Assembly (NCBI GenBank): GCA_020310875.1 | Contig: CM035432.1 | Location: 92,627,018 to 92,691,017, forward strand | Length of the DNA: 64,000 nt | Direction: 5' to 3' | DNA from: Ceratopteris richardii | Taxonomy: Eukaryota > Streptophyta > Polypodiopsida > Polypodiales > Pteridaceae | Part shown: positions 17,096-29,354 of the stretch, piece by piece | Numbering within the stretch: position 1 is the first letter of the stretch | Layout: each line of letters starts with the position of its first letter | Notes under the pieces: model-generated | Seen by the model: only the letters and a program-made list of their open reading frames with translations | Told to the model about the DNA's origin: nothing | Database searches by the model: none | Program-made: the position numbers and the translations under genes

Positions 17096-18127
17096 GACAA
17101 AGGTTTTCAACCAAGCAAAGCAGATCCTTCACTCTTTATTAAAAAGAGTAATTCTGAGGTCATCTACCTATGTGTATATGTAGATGATATTATATTGACA
17201 GGAAATGATGTTGGTGGTATGAAGAAGATCAAATATCAAATGAGAGAAGAATTCAAGATAAGTGATTTAGGATCACTTATCTGCTTCCTAGTTTTGGAAG
17301 TTGTCTACAAAGATCATGGTTTATTTCTCACTCAAAGGAAGTATATCAAGGATATGTTAGCAAAATTCAAGATGGAGGATTGTAAAACTGTAGGTACTCC
17401 AACGGAGGTCAACCATAAATTGAGCTCTCATGAAGGTGAACTCATAGAGGATATCACATCATATCAAAGACTTGTGGGTAGTCTCAACTATGCCACATTG
17501 ACAAGGGTAGATATATGCTATAGTGTGAGTGTGCTAAGTCAATTCATGCACACACCAAGGAAACCACACATGGATGCTGCAAAGAGGATACTCAAATATC
17601 TCAAAGGAACCATAAATGAAGGACTTTACTATCCTTATGTATCTGATTTAGGGTTGAAGCTATTTTCTAATGCAGATTGGTTGGCTCGAAAAGAAGACAG
17701 AAGGAGCACTTCAGGTTATCTTACCTTTGCAAGTTCAAAGCTTATTTCATGGTCATCCAAGAAGCAACCCACAGTTGCTCTCTCTTCTACTGATGCTGAA
17801 TATAGAGGTCTTGCCATAGCTACACAAGAAGCTATGTGGATGAAGACATTATTCAAAGATCTTGGATTGGAGTTTGGAACTCCAACTATTTTTGGATACA
17901 ATATAAGTTCTATTCATTTAGCTGCTAACCCTATTTTTCATGCAAGGACTAAACACATTGAAGTTCATTATCACTATGTAAGAGAAAAGGTTCTAAGCAA
18001 AGAGATTCAGATATCATATGTGTCCACTCATCAACAATGTGCAGATATTTTGACCAAAGCATTGGATGGTACAAAACTTTTCAAATTCAAGACTATGATT
18101 GGATTGCAGGTTATTCTTGAAGATTGA
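17096..18127 (+). pseudogene. Copia B RT C-terminus and RNase H
   Basis: The RT catalytic YVDD box (LCVYVDDIILTGND) lies near 17170-17205. DLGSLICFLVLEV, PTEVNHKL, YQRLVGSLNYATLTRVDICY follow, then RNase H (SNADWLARKEDRRSTSGY, SSTDAEYRGLAIATQEAMW, HARTKHIEVHYHYVREKVLS). The segment ends just before the polypurine tract. These are typical Copia RNase H signatures. Confidence 0.88.
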
Positions 18128-18139
18128 AGACCTCAAGCA

Positions 18140-18700
18140 TACTTGGCTTGAGGGGAGCTGTTGGAACAAATCCATTACAAGCCTAAGTATTGGCTTGAGT
18201 TTCTAAGAGAAGACAATGTATGGAAATCTAAGAGTTCACTTGTGAACATACCCTTGTAATTGTTTGATCATTTACTTGATGTAAAAGTTAAAGGAATCAA
18301 AAGTGGTTGCGTCCACTTGATAAAATAGAGAGAGAAGCCACAAATTCTTGATTTGGAGGTTGGAGAATCAATCAATCTCTAGAAATTAGGAAACTACTTT
18401 TAGGTGAGCAAGCTTCAAATTCAAATCTTGGCTCCAAAACTCTCTATATATAAATGGCAGTTTAGTCGCACTTTTAGAGGCATCCATAAGCTGAGCTATA
18501 TGCTATATCAAGTGTGGATACAAGGCACACACATGTATCTGTAAGTTCATTGTATTCTACAATCAATATACATTCATATTTATGATCATACAAGTTCATA
18601 TCTTCATGGTTGTGTGAGTCTACTGCTCACTGTTATGCTTCTCAGATTTTTCAATCAGATTGCAGAGATCATATCTCTTGGTGTGGTGTATTATTTTCAA
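18140..18700 (+). repeat. Copia B polypurine tract and 3' LTR
   Basis: GGCTTGAGGGGAGC lies immediately before TGTTGGAACA at 18159, the expected polypurine tract/LTR junction. A TATA box CTATATATAAATGG lies at 18444-18457. The far LTR end is uncertain because its partner is outside the window. Confidence 0.65.
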
Positions 18701-20014
18701 TGATTTAACTTGATAGAGTTTTCTTTTAGAGTCTACTATATGCGCACACAAAATTTCATTTCTATTAAAGTTCTCAATCTTGAGATCTGTTTAGTTGAGG
18801 TCAACCCTATCTGTCTATATTCACTTCTTTGCAAAGTTTTGAGTTTTTTTAGTCAACTTGTCAGAGCTGTTTCTCTATGTTTAATTCATCAAATTGCATG
18901 ATTCAAAATTTTTTGGATTTACAATACTCTCTAGTATCAGCATACAAAATTTCATAATCATTGAATATTTGAATCTTGAGTTATGATCATTTTTCTATGC
19001 ACTAGTCTAAGTACTGTTGCAGCCCATGAAAATTGAGATGATGTCATAACTTGTTAAACTTCATTATCATTGTATGATTCACTATTTCTAATGAGATTAC
19101 TGTTGAAGGTTAGCTCTCTAAGTTTCTTAGAGTTCCCCAAAAGGAATTAAGCTAATTGCTATTGTGCTCAGAGAATTATTCAAAACACTGGACAGGTGTA
19201 TGAATCAAAATAGCAAGTTGTTCACCTCTGAATTAACTCCAGCTCATCTGTTTTGATCCATCTTTTTGAGATTTATCTTCCAAGGTACATAGGGTGTCTA
19301 ACACATCCATTGTCAAGATAAAAGGGCCCACCACATACTCCTGGAGTTCATTTGGCTAGTGTAGATCAAGGATTTTGCAGCACCACTTCATCTTCAAGCA
19401 CATATATATCCATCTCTTCACAACACACTCATGAGTAGGCAAGAGGAAGTATGCTTCAAGAAGCTATCTATTACTCAAGAATGGATAAAAATCTCGTAAA
19501 TCTTCTCAACTCAAAGGAATGACATTGAAAACTGAGAGCTCTTTTACTTTTATAGCGTTTTGAAGATCTTTGTCCAAACTATAGTGTCCAACCTAACTTC
19601 AAAAATAATGTCTGAAAGCTATTTGAAGGATGAAATGATGTCAAAAAAATATGAAACTTGGTGTGTTGAAGCTTTTGTACTACTTGGGTTTCAAATATGG
19701 GCTTGTTTTACGAGAAGCTTAGGATCATATGCAGAATATAGGGATTTTGATGCATATTTTGGGTTAACAATGGGGCAAAACCTATATTAAGTGAATTTGA
19801 GATTGGAAAACTTGGGAGCCCCTTTCTTTCTTCGCTTCCATGCTTGTACTTCTCTTTTACCATATTTTTTTTCCTTTGATTGAGCTTTGAAAGCATTGTC
19901 TTTAGACTTTCTAACCACTTTCTATACTTCCTCCAACATATGCAAAAATTGAGAATAATTTGGCATGTGTAGCTCCTCATTCTCGGGCTATTTTGTATGC
20001 AAAACTTTGTCTTG
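18700..20014. other. No gene recognised
   Basis: AT-rich sequence without a convincing coding signal or defined repeat. It may include the end of the Copia B LTR and older LTR debris. The short open stretches (for example 19560-19790) show no domain. Confidence 0.4.
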
Positions 20015-20315
20015 CATGCTTTGATCATCTAAATTTTTTTGTTTGCTTGACTTGTAAAAATCTAAAATGGTGTCCTCTTCGTCCAATCTATGTTTGTGAG
20101 GGCTAAATATCTGGTAAAATACAACATTTTCCTTCCCCAAAGATGGTTCAGTTAAATATGTACATAAATTGCACCTTGTTCATTATGATGTTTGTGGTCC
20201 TATGGAGACACCTTCATTTGGAAATTTACTTATAGTTCATGACCTGCATTAATGAATTTGGTTTAGGCATGCATGGATTTATCCATTGAAAGAGAAGTCT
20301 AAAGCTATTCTCTAC
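20015..20315 (+). pseudogene. Copia fragment (pre-integrase region)
   Basis: The sequence TTTGATCATCTAAATTTTT...GCTTGACTTG and the later CCCAAAGATGGTTCAGTTA match the pre-integrase region of Copia D (49670-49860) at nucleotide level. It is a short, broken scrap of the D/E family with neither end preserved. Confidence 0.7.
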
Positions 20316-20819
20316 TCCTTGAAATACAAAAAAAGGGGACTTTCAAAACCCAGCAAGGATGGATATACACCATAATGTTTTTTGGAGATGAAAAAATAAC
20401 CTTCCTTCATGAAATAAGTTTAGAAAACACCTATTGCTAGCTATTTTCAATAGCCCCCTCTTGCTAAGAAATAAAAAATCATAATCTTTTTCACATGAAC
20501 TCTTATATCCGATGCAAATAAAGGAGTGTTGATACCACCTCAAGATCCATATGCCATAGATCAAGAAGAAAATAACTTCATGTAAAAATATGAGCACCAA
20601 AGGGCAGCAAGATAGAGAAAAAATGGAGAGAAATATAGAAAAAGAGAGAAAAAGGAGACATATAGATTTGTGAATATAGAATCATTTATAAGTGATGATG
20701 AAGTGATTGGAGGGAATCTTTATATATAATATTGCAAAATTCTAGAATCTCATATTAAAAAATACATGTAGAGTTTACACTTACAAGTACTTTTTACAGA
20801 AAATGTAAACAAACTAACT
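20316..20819. other. No gene recognised
   Basis: A-rich sequence containing repeated GAGAAA/AGAAAA runs near 20620-20660. No domain, terminal repeat or tRNA-like box is evident. Confidence 0.4.
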
Positions 20820-22100
20820 AGTTCTCCTCCATCTTTCCTCTTGAACTCTCACCCATAAGTCCTCAAGCCGATTAGCTTCAACTTCAGGGATCAAAGGACT
20901 TCTGTCATAATCCTCTATGTTTGATTCTTCAGTGTTCTTGATTATCCCTCTTTCTCTAGTTGGGTCATGAGCTACTACACATTCTTGAAATTCTCTGTCT
21001 AGTATTCTTGTTTTAGGGAGATTTTGTATAGGTTTTCCTAATGTGTTTTGGGTGATCTAAATCAGTTTCTTACAGATCTCTAGCCATTCTTTCTCTAAAT
21101 CTCCTCTCGGATAACTAAGTTTGTGTTGTTCTAGATTTGGTTCTGGCTTTATCCTAGATTGATATGCTTTTATCAAAATGGCTAGATCCTCAAGCATTGG
21201 ATCAGCTAGAACAGATCTTGCTTGTTGTTTTTGCTTCTCTTTCTCTCCTTTAACCAAATCCTTAGTAGTTGTAAGATTCTTAAATTGATTTGGCTCTTCT
21301 CTGCTTTTCTCTTCCACCTTCTGTTGTGTCCATTTGTGTTTCAATTTTGCTCGTCGAGCCTTCCATCTTTGAGTTCTCTTGGATTTTAAGTTTTCTTCAG
21401 ACTCTTTTGAGTCTGCCACTATTTGAGGTGTCGGTGTTTCATGTTCACTATTTTGATGTGCAGTTGAATTTAGCTTTTTCGGGCTTTCCTTAGCTCTAGC
21501 TCTCATTATAGTCTTTAATGACACTGTATACTCCTTGTCACTTCTAGAAGACTTTACCACTTCTACTACATTTCTTTGAGTAGTTTGGGTTGTCTTGTTA
21601 GGACTTTTGGGGTAATCTCTAAACAAATGTTCTTTTCCACAATCACCACAATATCCTTCCCATACCTTAGGAGGTGGTGGATATGGCAGTGTGCACTCCC
21701 TAATGAAATGGTCTCCTCCACAATGATAATAGTGTCCTCTAGGGTCTGGGGGTCTAGTCATCGGTCTAGTAGGTATTGGAGCCCTTGGAGCGATGTACAT
21801 CAGGGTGGCATGATCGGGTCCATATCCATCTGATCTTTCATAAGTCTCTTGTCCATAGGGATGTTGCTCATAGGATTGTTCCTAGTCTACCACGCCAGCT
21901 TCATATGCATAGTAATCCCCCAAATTTTGATCGTAGAATTGATTATGTCTAACAAGGCCTATTAATAAAGCGGTCGGCACTAAGGCATTGTCTCTTCCTG
22001 TCTAGATTAATTTCACAGGGACAACATTTTGTGGGTGAGGTGGTTGTTTTCCTAACATTGGTTGTGGTGGGGCCTTCTGGTTCCTGTTCAACTGCCTCTT
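20820..22100 (-). mobile_element. Gypsy fragment, element 4 (element 1 family; gag end to pol start)
   Basis: The minus strand carries the gag tail, both CCHC knuckles (CGGDHFIREC and CGDCGKEHLF) and the charged N-terminal pol segment. VLADPMLEDLAILIKAYQSR and YPRGDLEKEWLEICKKLI match VLADPMPEELAMWIQAYKAR and YPRGDLEKDRSEICKKLI of element 1. No LTR, RT or integrase of this copy is present. It is a broken fragment with clear amino-acid divergence from element 1, so it is a separate older copy. Confidence 0.85.
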
Positions 22101-22131
22101 CCATGTGTACTTGATTCTAACATATCTGTGT

Positions 22132-22870
22132 CTATTCATTCTTCTCATCCAACAATGTATCTGATATTATTTGTTGTTGTTGTTCTACTAATTTATCTAG
22201 CTCTTTTTCTACACCTTGCTTCACCAACTGCTCTTTAAGCTCTTTAATCATGTGCAGCATTTCTTCGTTCTCCACCTTATACTTTTCTATAACGTGAATC
22301 AGTTCACTTTCATACACAGAAGCAAATTCGTCTTGCAATTGTTCATAAGGATATCGAATTACAGCTTGTAATCTCTCCTTAATGACATCCCATAGGTCCT
22401 GTACATACTTATGTATTTGCTGCTTTATCATATTCATATCCATTTCTGACATTAAAACCGCATCCATATCTACTTCTTCGCTCTTAAGAGTCTATCTCTC
22501 CAATACTAACAAAGGTTTCAATCTAGACTTCAGGACTACAACCTCCATTTGCAAGCTTGAATTTAGAGTTGACAAATTTTTCATCTCAGACTCTACCTTT
22601 TCCTGCATCTGAATTGTCCACAACTCAAATTCTTGCAATGACTTTTTTACCTTCGAGATTTCAACCGCCTGCTACTGCTTACATTGAGTACTTATCTTCT
22701 CATACTCTTCACTTTTCCTTTGTAACTCCTCTTGAAGACTCAAAACCTATACCTTTAGTACTTGATATTCTTCAGAATTTATTATATCCGCAAGTTGCTT
22801 CTATTGTTTCAGTTGTCCTTCCTGCATCAATAAGAACTTAGATACTTCCTCTAACTTCATCTGCATCATC
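22132..22870 (-). pseudogene. Element 3 post-integrase coiled-coil region
   Basis: The minus strand codes for long Glu/Lys/Leu/Gln-rich helices (VENEEMLHMIKELKEQLVKQ, LDKLVEQQQQI and upstream QEELQRKSEEYEKIS), a coiled coil of about 200 residues. Its place after integrase and its character parallel ORF B of element 1, though the sequences are not obviously alignable. It is decayed. Confidence 0.5.
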
Positions 22871-22871
22871 T

Positions 22872-23832
22872 TCACTTCTTGACCTTTTCAATCTTTGATT
22901 GTTGACTTTGTTCACCTGTAGATTTATTCACCATTGTTTTCGATTCAATCTCTAACTTTCTTTTCTTAGATAGCTTGAATGTCCTTCCAACTATCCTTGG
23001 TTGCTCCTCATTGTCCAAAATATGGACTAATGACTCCTGAAAAATTAATCCTTTAGAAGACTCGTCTTTTAACTTTTGAGCAACTGAGGCTATTTCTTTC
23101 ATCTTGTAGCCAACTTTAAATAAATCACTATACATCTTCCTGTTGCTCCATCTCCTTGCCTAACACTTGTTCCTGATTTTTACCCACCGATGAATCCAGT
23201 TGACTTATACTCCCTTTTGGCCAAACCACTTTCTACTTATCAATCTATTGAAAAAATTGAAACAAAGCAGCAAAGTATGCTACCATCGTGCTATTTACCA
23301 GTGTTTTTCATCTATCCCCTGAAAAATTTTCACTATGCATTCTTTCATACACCCAATGAGCCCAATTGACTTTCCCACCTACTTCAGCACAAGCTAAAGG
23401 AGCAAAATTCTCCCTGGACATATAGTCATATTTAACAATGAAACATAGACGCTCTAAATACCACTTTAACTACTCACGTCATGCATATGTAGCGTTCTTC
23501 AGCATGTAATACTGCCTACCACCTTCACATGGTCCAAATTCCATCTTTAACATTTCCTTTGAACACTTCAGTATTACTGATTCCTTATGCAAAGGTAATT
23601 TAAGCACTTCTGTGATAAGCTCTAGAGAGAATTTTACCTGCATAGAAAGTTTCCCTTTTGTCTTCTTGATGATATCCAATTGAATCTTTGCATAGTAGTT
23701 AATTCTCCATGTTGACCAAGGTAGCGAAGCAAACTCAAAGAGAGAAACATGTTGCAACCATGCCACATTCAGAGACGCATGGACATCAATCTCCATCTTG
23801 AAGTCCGTGAATGGGTCCATTAGTGATTGCAC
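22872..23832 (-). pseudogene. Element 3 post-integrase globular coding region
   Basis: Open stretches at 23479-23832 (WLQHVSLFEFASLPWSTWRI...) and 22872-23135 code for an unrecognised protein upstream of the coiled coil in element sense. This parallels ORF A of element 1. A lysine-rich patch (KLSKKRKLEIESK) could be a nuclear-localisation signal. No enzyme motif is seen. It is decayed. Confidence 0.45.
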
Positions 23833-24240
23833 AAGCTTGCTGGCTGAAGTTGGTGTCGCAGTATCCTCCTCTTCCTTTTACAGTAGACTGTCGCTCTCCT
23901 TCGATGTGGACTCATCTTTCCGATCTGCAACTTCCCTATGTTTCACTCGGCCCCTCATCTCTGATGTATTGCGAGTTAGAGCAATAGAGGTTACACTGAC
24001 TATCTTCCTTCTCAGCATGAAATAGCATTCGACACACACAAAATGCAAGTGCCAAGCTTCTAATCATCACTCAAGTGCATGTATGTCACCACCTTGCTCA
24101 CACGTAATAGTGATTGTTGATAATGCATGTCTATAAGTGAGATTTACATCTAATAATTTCACATCCTCTTGCAAAACAATGAAATAATTTGAAAAATGTT
24201 TACTTGCGTGCTTTGCCTTGTTCCACTTTAGTGCACAAAA

Positions 24241-24430
24241 CTACTCCGAAAAAATAGCATCCTGACAAACCTTCGCCAAACTCATGCTTTCCAATTGAGC
24301 AAACTCCGAGAGAGCAAACCCTGACGGAGAAAATTCCAATTCCATCTGCTATGAATCGACAAATTCCGAGCCACGAACAACAAACTGAGCAAAATTCGAT
24401 TTTATGACATCCGACCTATAAAACTCCGAC
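24241..24430. repeat. 60-bp-spaced CTCCGA motifs in element 3 spacer
   Basis: The motif AAA(C/T)TCCGA or close variants starts at 24241, 24301, 24361 and 24421, exactly 60 bp apart. The intervening sequence is only weakly similar. It is a short degenerate repeat between integrase and post-integrase coding. Confidence 0.5.
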
Positions 24431-24788
24431 AAAGTGAAATTCTTCTATTTTTGCCCAGCAAAATCTGACTAAGCCAAGCGTTTTGGAAACCATTTCTACT
24501 AGTATGCCCAAACTTCTCGAATTATCATAAGAGCACCAATATAGTCTTACAAAGGTACTTAATGAAACCTCAAAAGAACAATTCTTCAGAAAACATACCA
24601 TTACTGATCCGAATGTAGAAAAATAATTTTTCCTACAATGATGATCGAAAAGGGTGCCAAGTTGCACATCTGGATTCATTGATACTTGAACCAAATTTGA
24701 TGACAACCAACCTATATGAGGTGGCTTCCCTTGAAAAATTTTTAGACGAAATCCATTGATTGTTTTTTTCATCCTCATACCAAACACA

Positions 24789-25790
24789 TCAGCTAATAAA
24801 AGAAGTTCCTTGACCTAAGTCGTGCACAATCTGATACGGACCTTCATATCTCAATATAAGTTTTCCTAGATGAGGCCCTAATTTGGAGTTGTACACCATC
24901 ACCCAATATCCTACTTGAAATAACTTGAATTTCACATTCATATTAACCCAAGCATGTCTCCTTCTTTGAATAACTTCTGTAATGTATGCACTAACTAAAC
25001 GATCCTCCTCCATTTGAGGAAGATACTTCTATGCTTAACCGATACTTCAGGAGACATCTTTTCAGCTGTTACTCTCAAACTCGAAGCCACAAACTCCATT
25101 GGAACTACAGCTCCAAGCCCATATACCAATTTGACTAATGTCATTCCTATAGTTACCTTAAAAGTTGTCTTGAGTGACCATAAAGTTGAATCTAAAAGCA
25201 AATCCTAATTTTTCTGATTATCATGAACTAGCTTTTTAAGAATACGCAAAAAAATTTTGTTGGTACTTTTTGCTTGACCATTTGTATGTGGGTGATATGT
25301 TGTAGAGTTTTTATGCATAATCAAATGAGTTCTTGTTAATTCTAAAATTACCTCATTAAGGAAATGAGCTCCTCTATCACTCATTAACTCCACTGGGCAA
25401 CCAAACCTAGTCATAATGTTATGGTAGAGGAACTTTGCAACACTTGTCGCTTTGCTATCCTTCAATGCTACTACTTCCACCCACTTTGTGCAATAATCTG
25501 TAGCTACTAAAATATATTGATTACCATGTTGTGTAATAGGCTTGATAGGTCCAACAAAATCCATGCCCCACTTTTGAAATGGATCCAATGGTAAAACAGG
25601 ATGATCAGACATCCGATTTGAATTATCTAGTTGACCTGTTTTCTGAAAAATCACACATCTTTTAGCATACTCATGAGCATCTTGTAATATCATAGGCCAC
25701 CACAATCCTGCTTGTAACACCTTTTTCCCTATAATATCTCCTCACAAGTGCCCTCTTGTTGCACCTGAATGTGCTTCTTGCAACATAGCT
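24789..25790 (-). pseudogene. Element 3 integrase
   Basis: A single HHCC-like region precedes QAGLWWPMILQDAHEYAKRC. The catalytic core shows D in GMDFVGPI, D in MSDRGAHF and E-region HTNGQAKSTNK (Glu position altered in the visible frame). A GPY/F-like C-terminus follows (LGKLILRYEGPYQIVHDLGQG). Unlike elements 1 and 2, only one zinc module is visible. Confidence 0.75.
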
Positions 25791-26018
25791 GGTTGCTCAA
25801 ACTCTAGTACACATCTCCTAATGACGTGATCCACTCCCTTTATATACAATGCACCATCTATAACCAACTATGGTCTACTTTTGAGAGCAAACTTCCTCCT
25901 TTGATCAGGTGTAAAATGTGGAGGTAATACTCCATCTGTCAAAAACATTAATAATTGATCATACCAAGAATCAGAATCAGCAATTTGTGCGCTAAACAAC
26001 TCTGCATCAGGAAATTCA

Positions 26019-26560
26019 TCATCTACACCTAATGGTCAACTTAAGCCCAGTGCTAAAGAAGACCGTTCCAATCGGGAAATTGTATCCAAGCTTGTTGGTA
26101 GGTGCTTCACTTGATTCCAATCTACTAAAGTAAGCTGCCATTGCATGCTCTTTCCCTGGAGTATGAGTAATAACAAAATCAAATTCTTGCAATAGAAGCA
26201 TTCACTTAGCCAACCTTCCTGTCAATAAAGGCGCCTTGATCAAATACACCAAATCCTGATGATCAACATGAAAAATCACTTTATTACCCAATAAATAATG
26301 TCTAAACTTGTTAAGAGCATACACCATTTCTAAAGCTTCTCTTTCAGTCACTGGATAGTTTCGTTCAGTTGCACACAACACCCTACTAGCATAATATAAT
26401 GGCCTATACCATCCTTTTTCCTTCTATTGCATCAAAATTTCTCCTAGAACCACATCGGATGCATCAACAAATATATGGAATGGCAACGACCAATCCAGAG
26501 GCTGCAAAATCAATGCTACTAAAACCATCTTCTTTAATAACTGAAATGCTTTTTCTTGAG
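26019..26560 (-). pseudogene. Element 3 RNase H
   Basis: The minus strand carries the RNase H-to-connection end (LLLQEFDFVITHTPGKEHAMA) and, upstream, a degraded HIFVDASDVVLG-like start near 26450-26480. The segment follows RT in the expected Gypsy order. Confidence 0.65.
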
Positions 26561-26567
26561 CTTCAGC

Positions 26568-27254
26568 CTATACAAATGGAACATCCTTCTTTGTCAAATG
26601 TGTGAGTGGTAAAGAAATATTGGCCAAGTACCTTAAATACCTAGCATGCCACTTAATCTTACCAACAAACCTCATTACTTCCTTGACATTTGTGGGAGCT
26701 TTTGCAGTCCTAATAGCTTCAATCTTCTTAACATTTATAGCCATTCCTTCTTGAGAAATGACATGTCCCAATAAAATACCACTTTTTACTCCAATGACAC
26801 TCTTGAATGGATTGAGCACCATGCTGAATTTTCTACATCTGTCAAAACAAGATTTCAGATGCATCAAATGTTGTAACTTTTTCCCAAACACTAAGAAATC
26901 ATCCACAAAAACTTGCATGAAATCCTGCAAATAAGGTTCAAACACTTTATGTGTGACATAGTTGAATGAGGGCGGTCCATTCTTCAATCCAAAACTCATG
27001 ACTGTAAACACATAAGCATCAAATTTTGTAATGAATGCAATTTTGTGCTGATCCTCCTCAACAACACGAATCTGATTGTAACCTAAAAAACTATCCAAAA
27101 AACTATACTTCTCATGTCCAGCTACTACATCCAATACTGCATCACAAAACGGCATAGGGAAGGGATCCGTAATTGTTGTTGCAATTAACTTTCTATAATC
27201 AACACAAATTCTCAACTTCCCATTCTTTTTAGGGACCACTATAATAGGAGACAA
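26568..27254 (-). pseudogene. Element 3 reverse transcriptase
   Basis: A 228-residue open stretch with PKKNGKLRICVDYRKL, SFLDSFLGYNQIRVVEEDQHK, the catalytic FVDD (MQVFVDDFLVFG), the LGHVISQEGMAIN thumb block and FVGKIKWHARYLRYLA. These are diagnostic Gypsy RT motifs. The sequence is distinct from elements 1 and 2 (for example CVDYRKL in place of CINLKKV). Confidence 0.85.
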
Positions 27255-27875
27255 CCATGTGACCTGATTAACTGGTTTAATAAATCCAATTGCCTACAAC
27301 CAGAACTGCATCCTTCTTTAAATTAATGCGATGTTGATGTAGATCAAGGTCTATACCTTTCACCTATGAGTAATCCCAAGCAAAAACATCCACATATTCC
27401 TTTAATAAGCAAATCAGGTCTTCCATGAATTGACCCTCTAATTCTTTGCTTACTCTCACCATCTTTGGTTTAGTCTCCATCCCCAAATTAATTTCTTGAA
27501 GTTCGTCCTCTTTTACCCTGCTAGAACTTACATATTTTTGTTCATAAATCTTTTCAGCCAAATTAATTATCGCTTTCTCTTGCTGCTCCAATTTTTGTTG
27601 CGTAGGAATTTCTAGACTTTGTTCAAACATCCGTCTCAACTGTATACCCTCCAATGTGTCACCTGGAACCGGCTCACTTGACTTCTCCACTAGGTCATCA
27701 TCCTTTGCTAACACACCTTCCACATCTACTTCCAAACTGGTACAACAATTGGCTTTGCCTTCAGAAATTATTCCTCCTCATCATCTTCTATCTCATCTGC
27801 CAAACTAATGGTCTGAGCCATCAGTGGTTTCTCTCGTACTGACATGTTTCTTCTACCTTGCATGGGAATTCTCAT

Positions 27876-28199
27876 CTACTTTTTACCTTTTGTAATCACC
27901 ACCACATTCAATCCCCAATCCTGCTTAACCTTAGCCAACCTGAACCAAGGTCTTCCCAACAACATTTCATACATGTATGCGGACTCAGACATTCTAATCA
28001 CCACAAAGTTTACCATGAATGACATCCCTGCAATTATGATCTGTTGCTGCTTCAGAATGCCCAATGGTTGGACTCTAGTTTGATCCGCCATTTTTACTTG
28101 AAAAGGAACTAGAGCCAAAGCCCCATTCCCCATTTCTTTAAAAATATGCTCAAGTAATATATTCACTCTTGAGCCACCATCAAGCAACACTTCATCCAA
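27876..28199 (-). pseudogene. Element 3 protease
   Basis: A retropepsin-like segment: EVLLDGGSRVNILLEHIF at the active-site position (DGGS in place of DSGA/DTGA, as in several plant Gypsy proteases) and MLLGRPWFRLAKVKQDW at the conserved C-terminal block. It lies upstream of RT as expected. Confidence 0.75.
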
Positions 28200-28789
28200 T
28201 CACTTTTGGTTATACTGTGCCTAAATTACTGGCACAACAAAATCTACATCCATCGGATCAATGTTGTTAGCGGATGTTGATGGTACCTGTGTAGCTGCTG
28301 GTTGTGACTGTTGTCCAACAAGCTTCTTCAATAACTTCTCTCTAAAATCTGGTACCAAAGATAATAACTGATCTAAGGACAATTGCAAAAGAGAGTTAAT
28401 GATTACCTCGAACCATTCACTGTCTAAATCTTTCTTGGACTTAATCTTATCCTCCTTCATTTTTTGTAAGAATACTGCATCATCCTCCTCTTGCGATGAA
28501 CTTGGAAATTGCACCTATTTTTGCTGATCCTACTGGATCCATTTTTGAACTTGGTCTCTGATATGTCTTTGTTCCTGCCATTGATGGGACCTTTAGTTTT
28601 AGACCTTGTAACTGCCAAGACATCCACTTCTTTGACCTTACCATATTGCTTGCAATCGCACTTCCACTGATTTTCATGATTCATATGTAGACTTCCTGAT
28701 GTACTAGCACCTACATCGTTATGACACTCCTGATCTGATAATTCTATAAGTTAACTATAGCATTAGCCTGAGCATCCTGTTGAGCCTGT

Positions 28790-28979
28790 TGTTGCTACTG
28801 CCCCTGTTGATTATTTTGATTATAGCGAACCACTAGTATACCACTGTCTTCTCTATGCTTCACCCATGAAGGACAATTAGGCCCTATCCAATGATCACAT
28901 GTTGAATAATACCCACAAGGCATCATCCTAGGTGGTCTACCCTGTTGATTTCCTTATTGGTTATTTCCTTGTAGGGTTG
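28790..28979 (-). pseudogene. Element 3 gag tail
   Basis: Gln/Asn-rich sequence with a degenerate zinc-knuckle-like Cys/His cluster (CGYYSTCDHWIGPNC). The N-terminal gag, leader and 5' LTR of element 3 are not present in the window. Confidence 0.5.
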
Positions 28980-29354
28980 CGTGTTCTCTCCATGGCGGCT
29001 GTCCTTGCTGCTGCCAATCGTCCTTGTTGAGCTGCAACTAGTTTCTTAGGTACCCAAATTTTTCGAAGACCTTCTCGTTGAGTTGGTCTTGGTTGCTTGG
29101 TTCTTTTCTTCGCAGGGTTGGCTTGCCTGAGTGGGAATTGTGTTGGCAAGGCTGGTGGTTGCTCTCCTTTTGTACCCTGATCTACTTTATACCGGGAACT
29201 ATTTACTCTTGAAGGCTCTTTGTCTATTTGATAAACCGATTGTCTTATATTGTTTTGCTTGCTTCTGAGGTTGAACTACTATGGATGCTTTACTCTTTGA
29301 AAAAGAAGGAGGGTCTGCGTGCCTTTGCGATTGTCCTTCCATGATTGAGTCCTG

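Larger units (their letters stand above)
15966..18700 (+). mobile_element. Ty1/Copia element B, 3' part (interrupted by element 1)
   Basis: Plus-strand Copia pol starts mid-integrase directly at the element 1 edge (YLWVEAVSTATYLINRLPSK) and runs through RT, RNase H, a polypurine tract and a 3' LTR starting TGTTGGAACA at 18159. The 5' half must lie left of the window. It is broken, with roughly five interruptions. It is older than element 1, which inserted into it. The right LTR end is not clear; 18700 is approximate. Confidence 0.85.
22101..28979 (-). mobile_element. Ty3/Gypsy element 3, decayed
   Basis: Minus-strand order: CCHC-containing gag tail (about 28.8-28.98 kb), protease, RT, RNase H, integrase, then a spacer and decayed post-integrase coding with a coiled coil. 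No LTR was found; both ends abut other Gypsy pieces. RT and integrase differ clearly from elements 1 and 2, so this is another Gypsy lineage. It is broken, with ten or more interruptions, and probably the oldest of the three large Gypsy copies. Confidence 0.8.
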
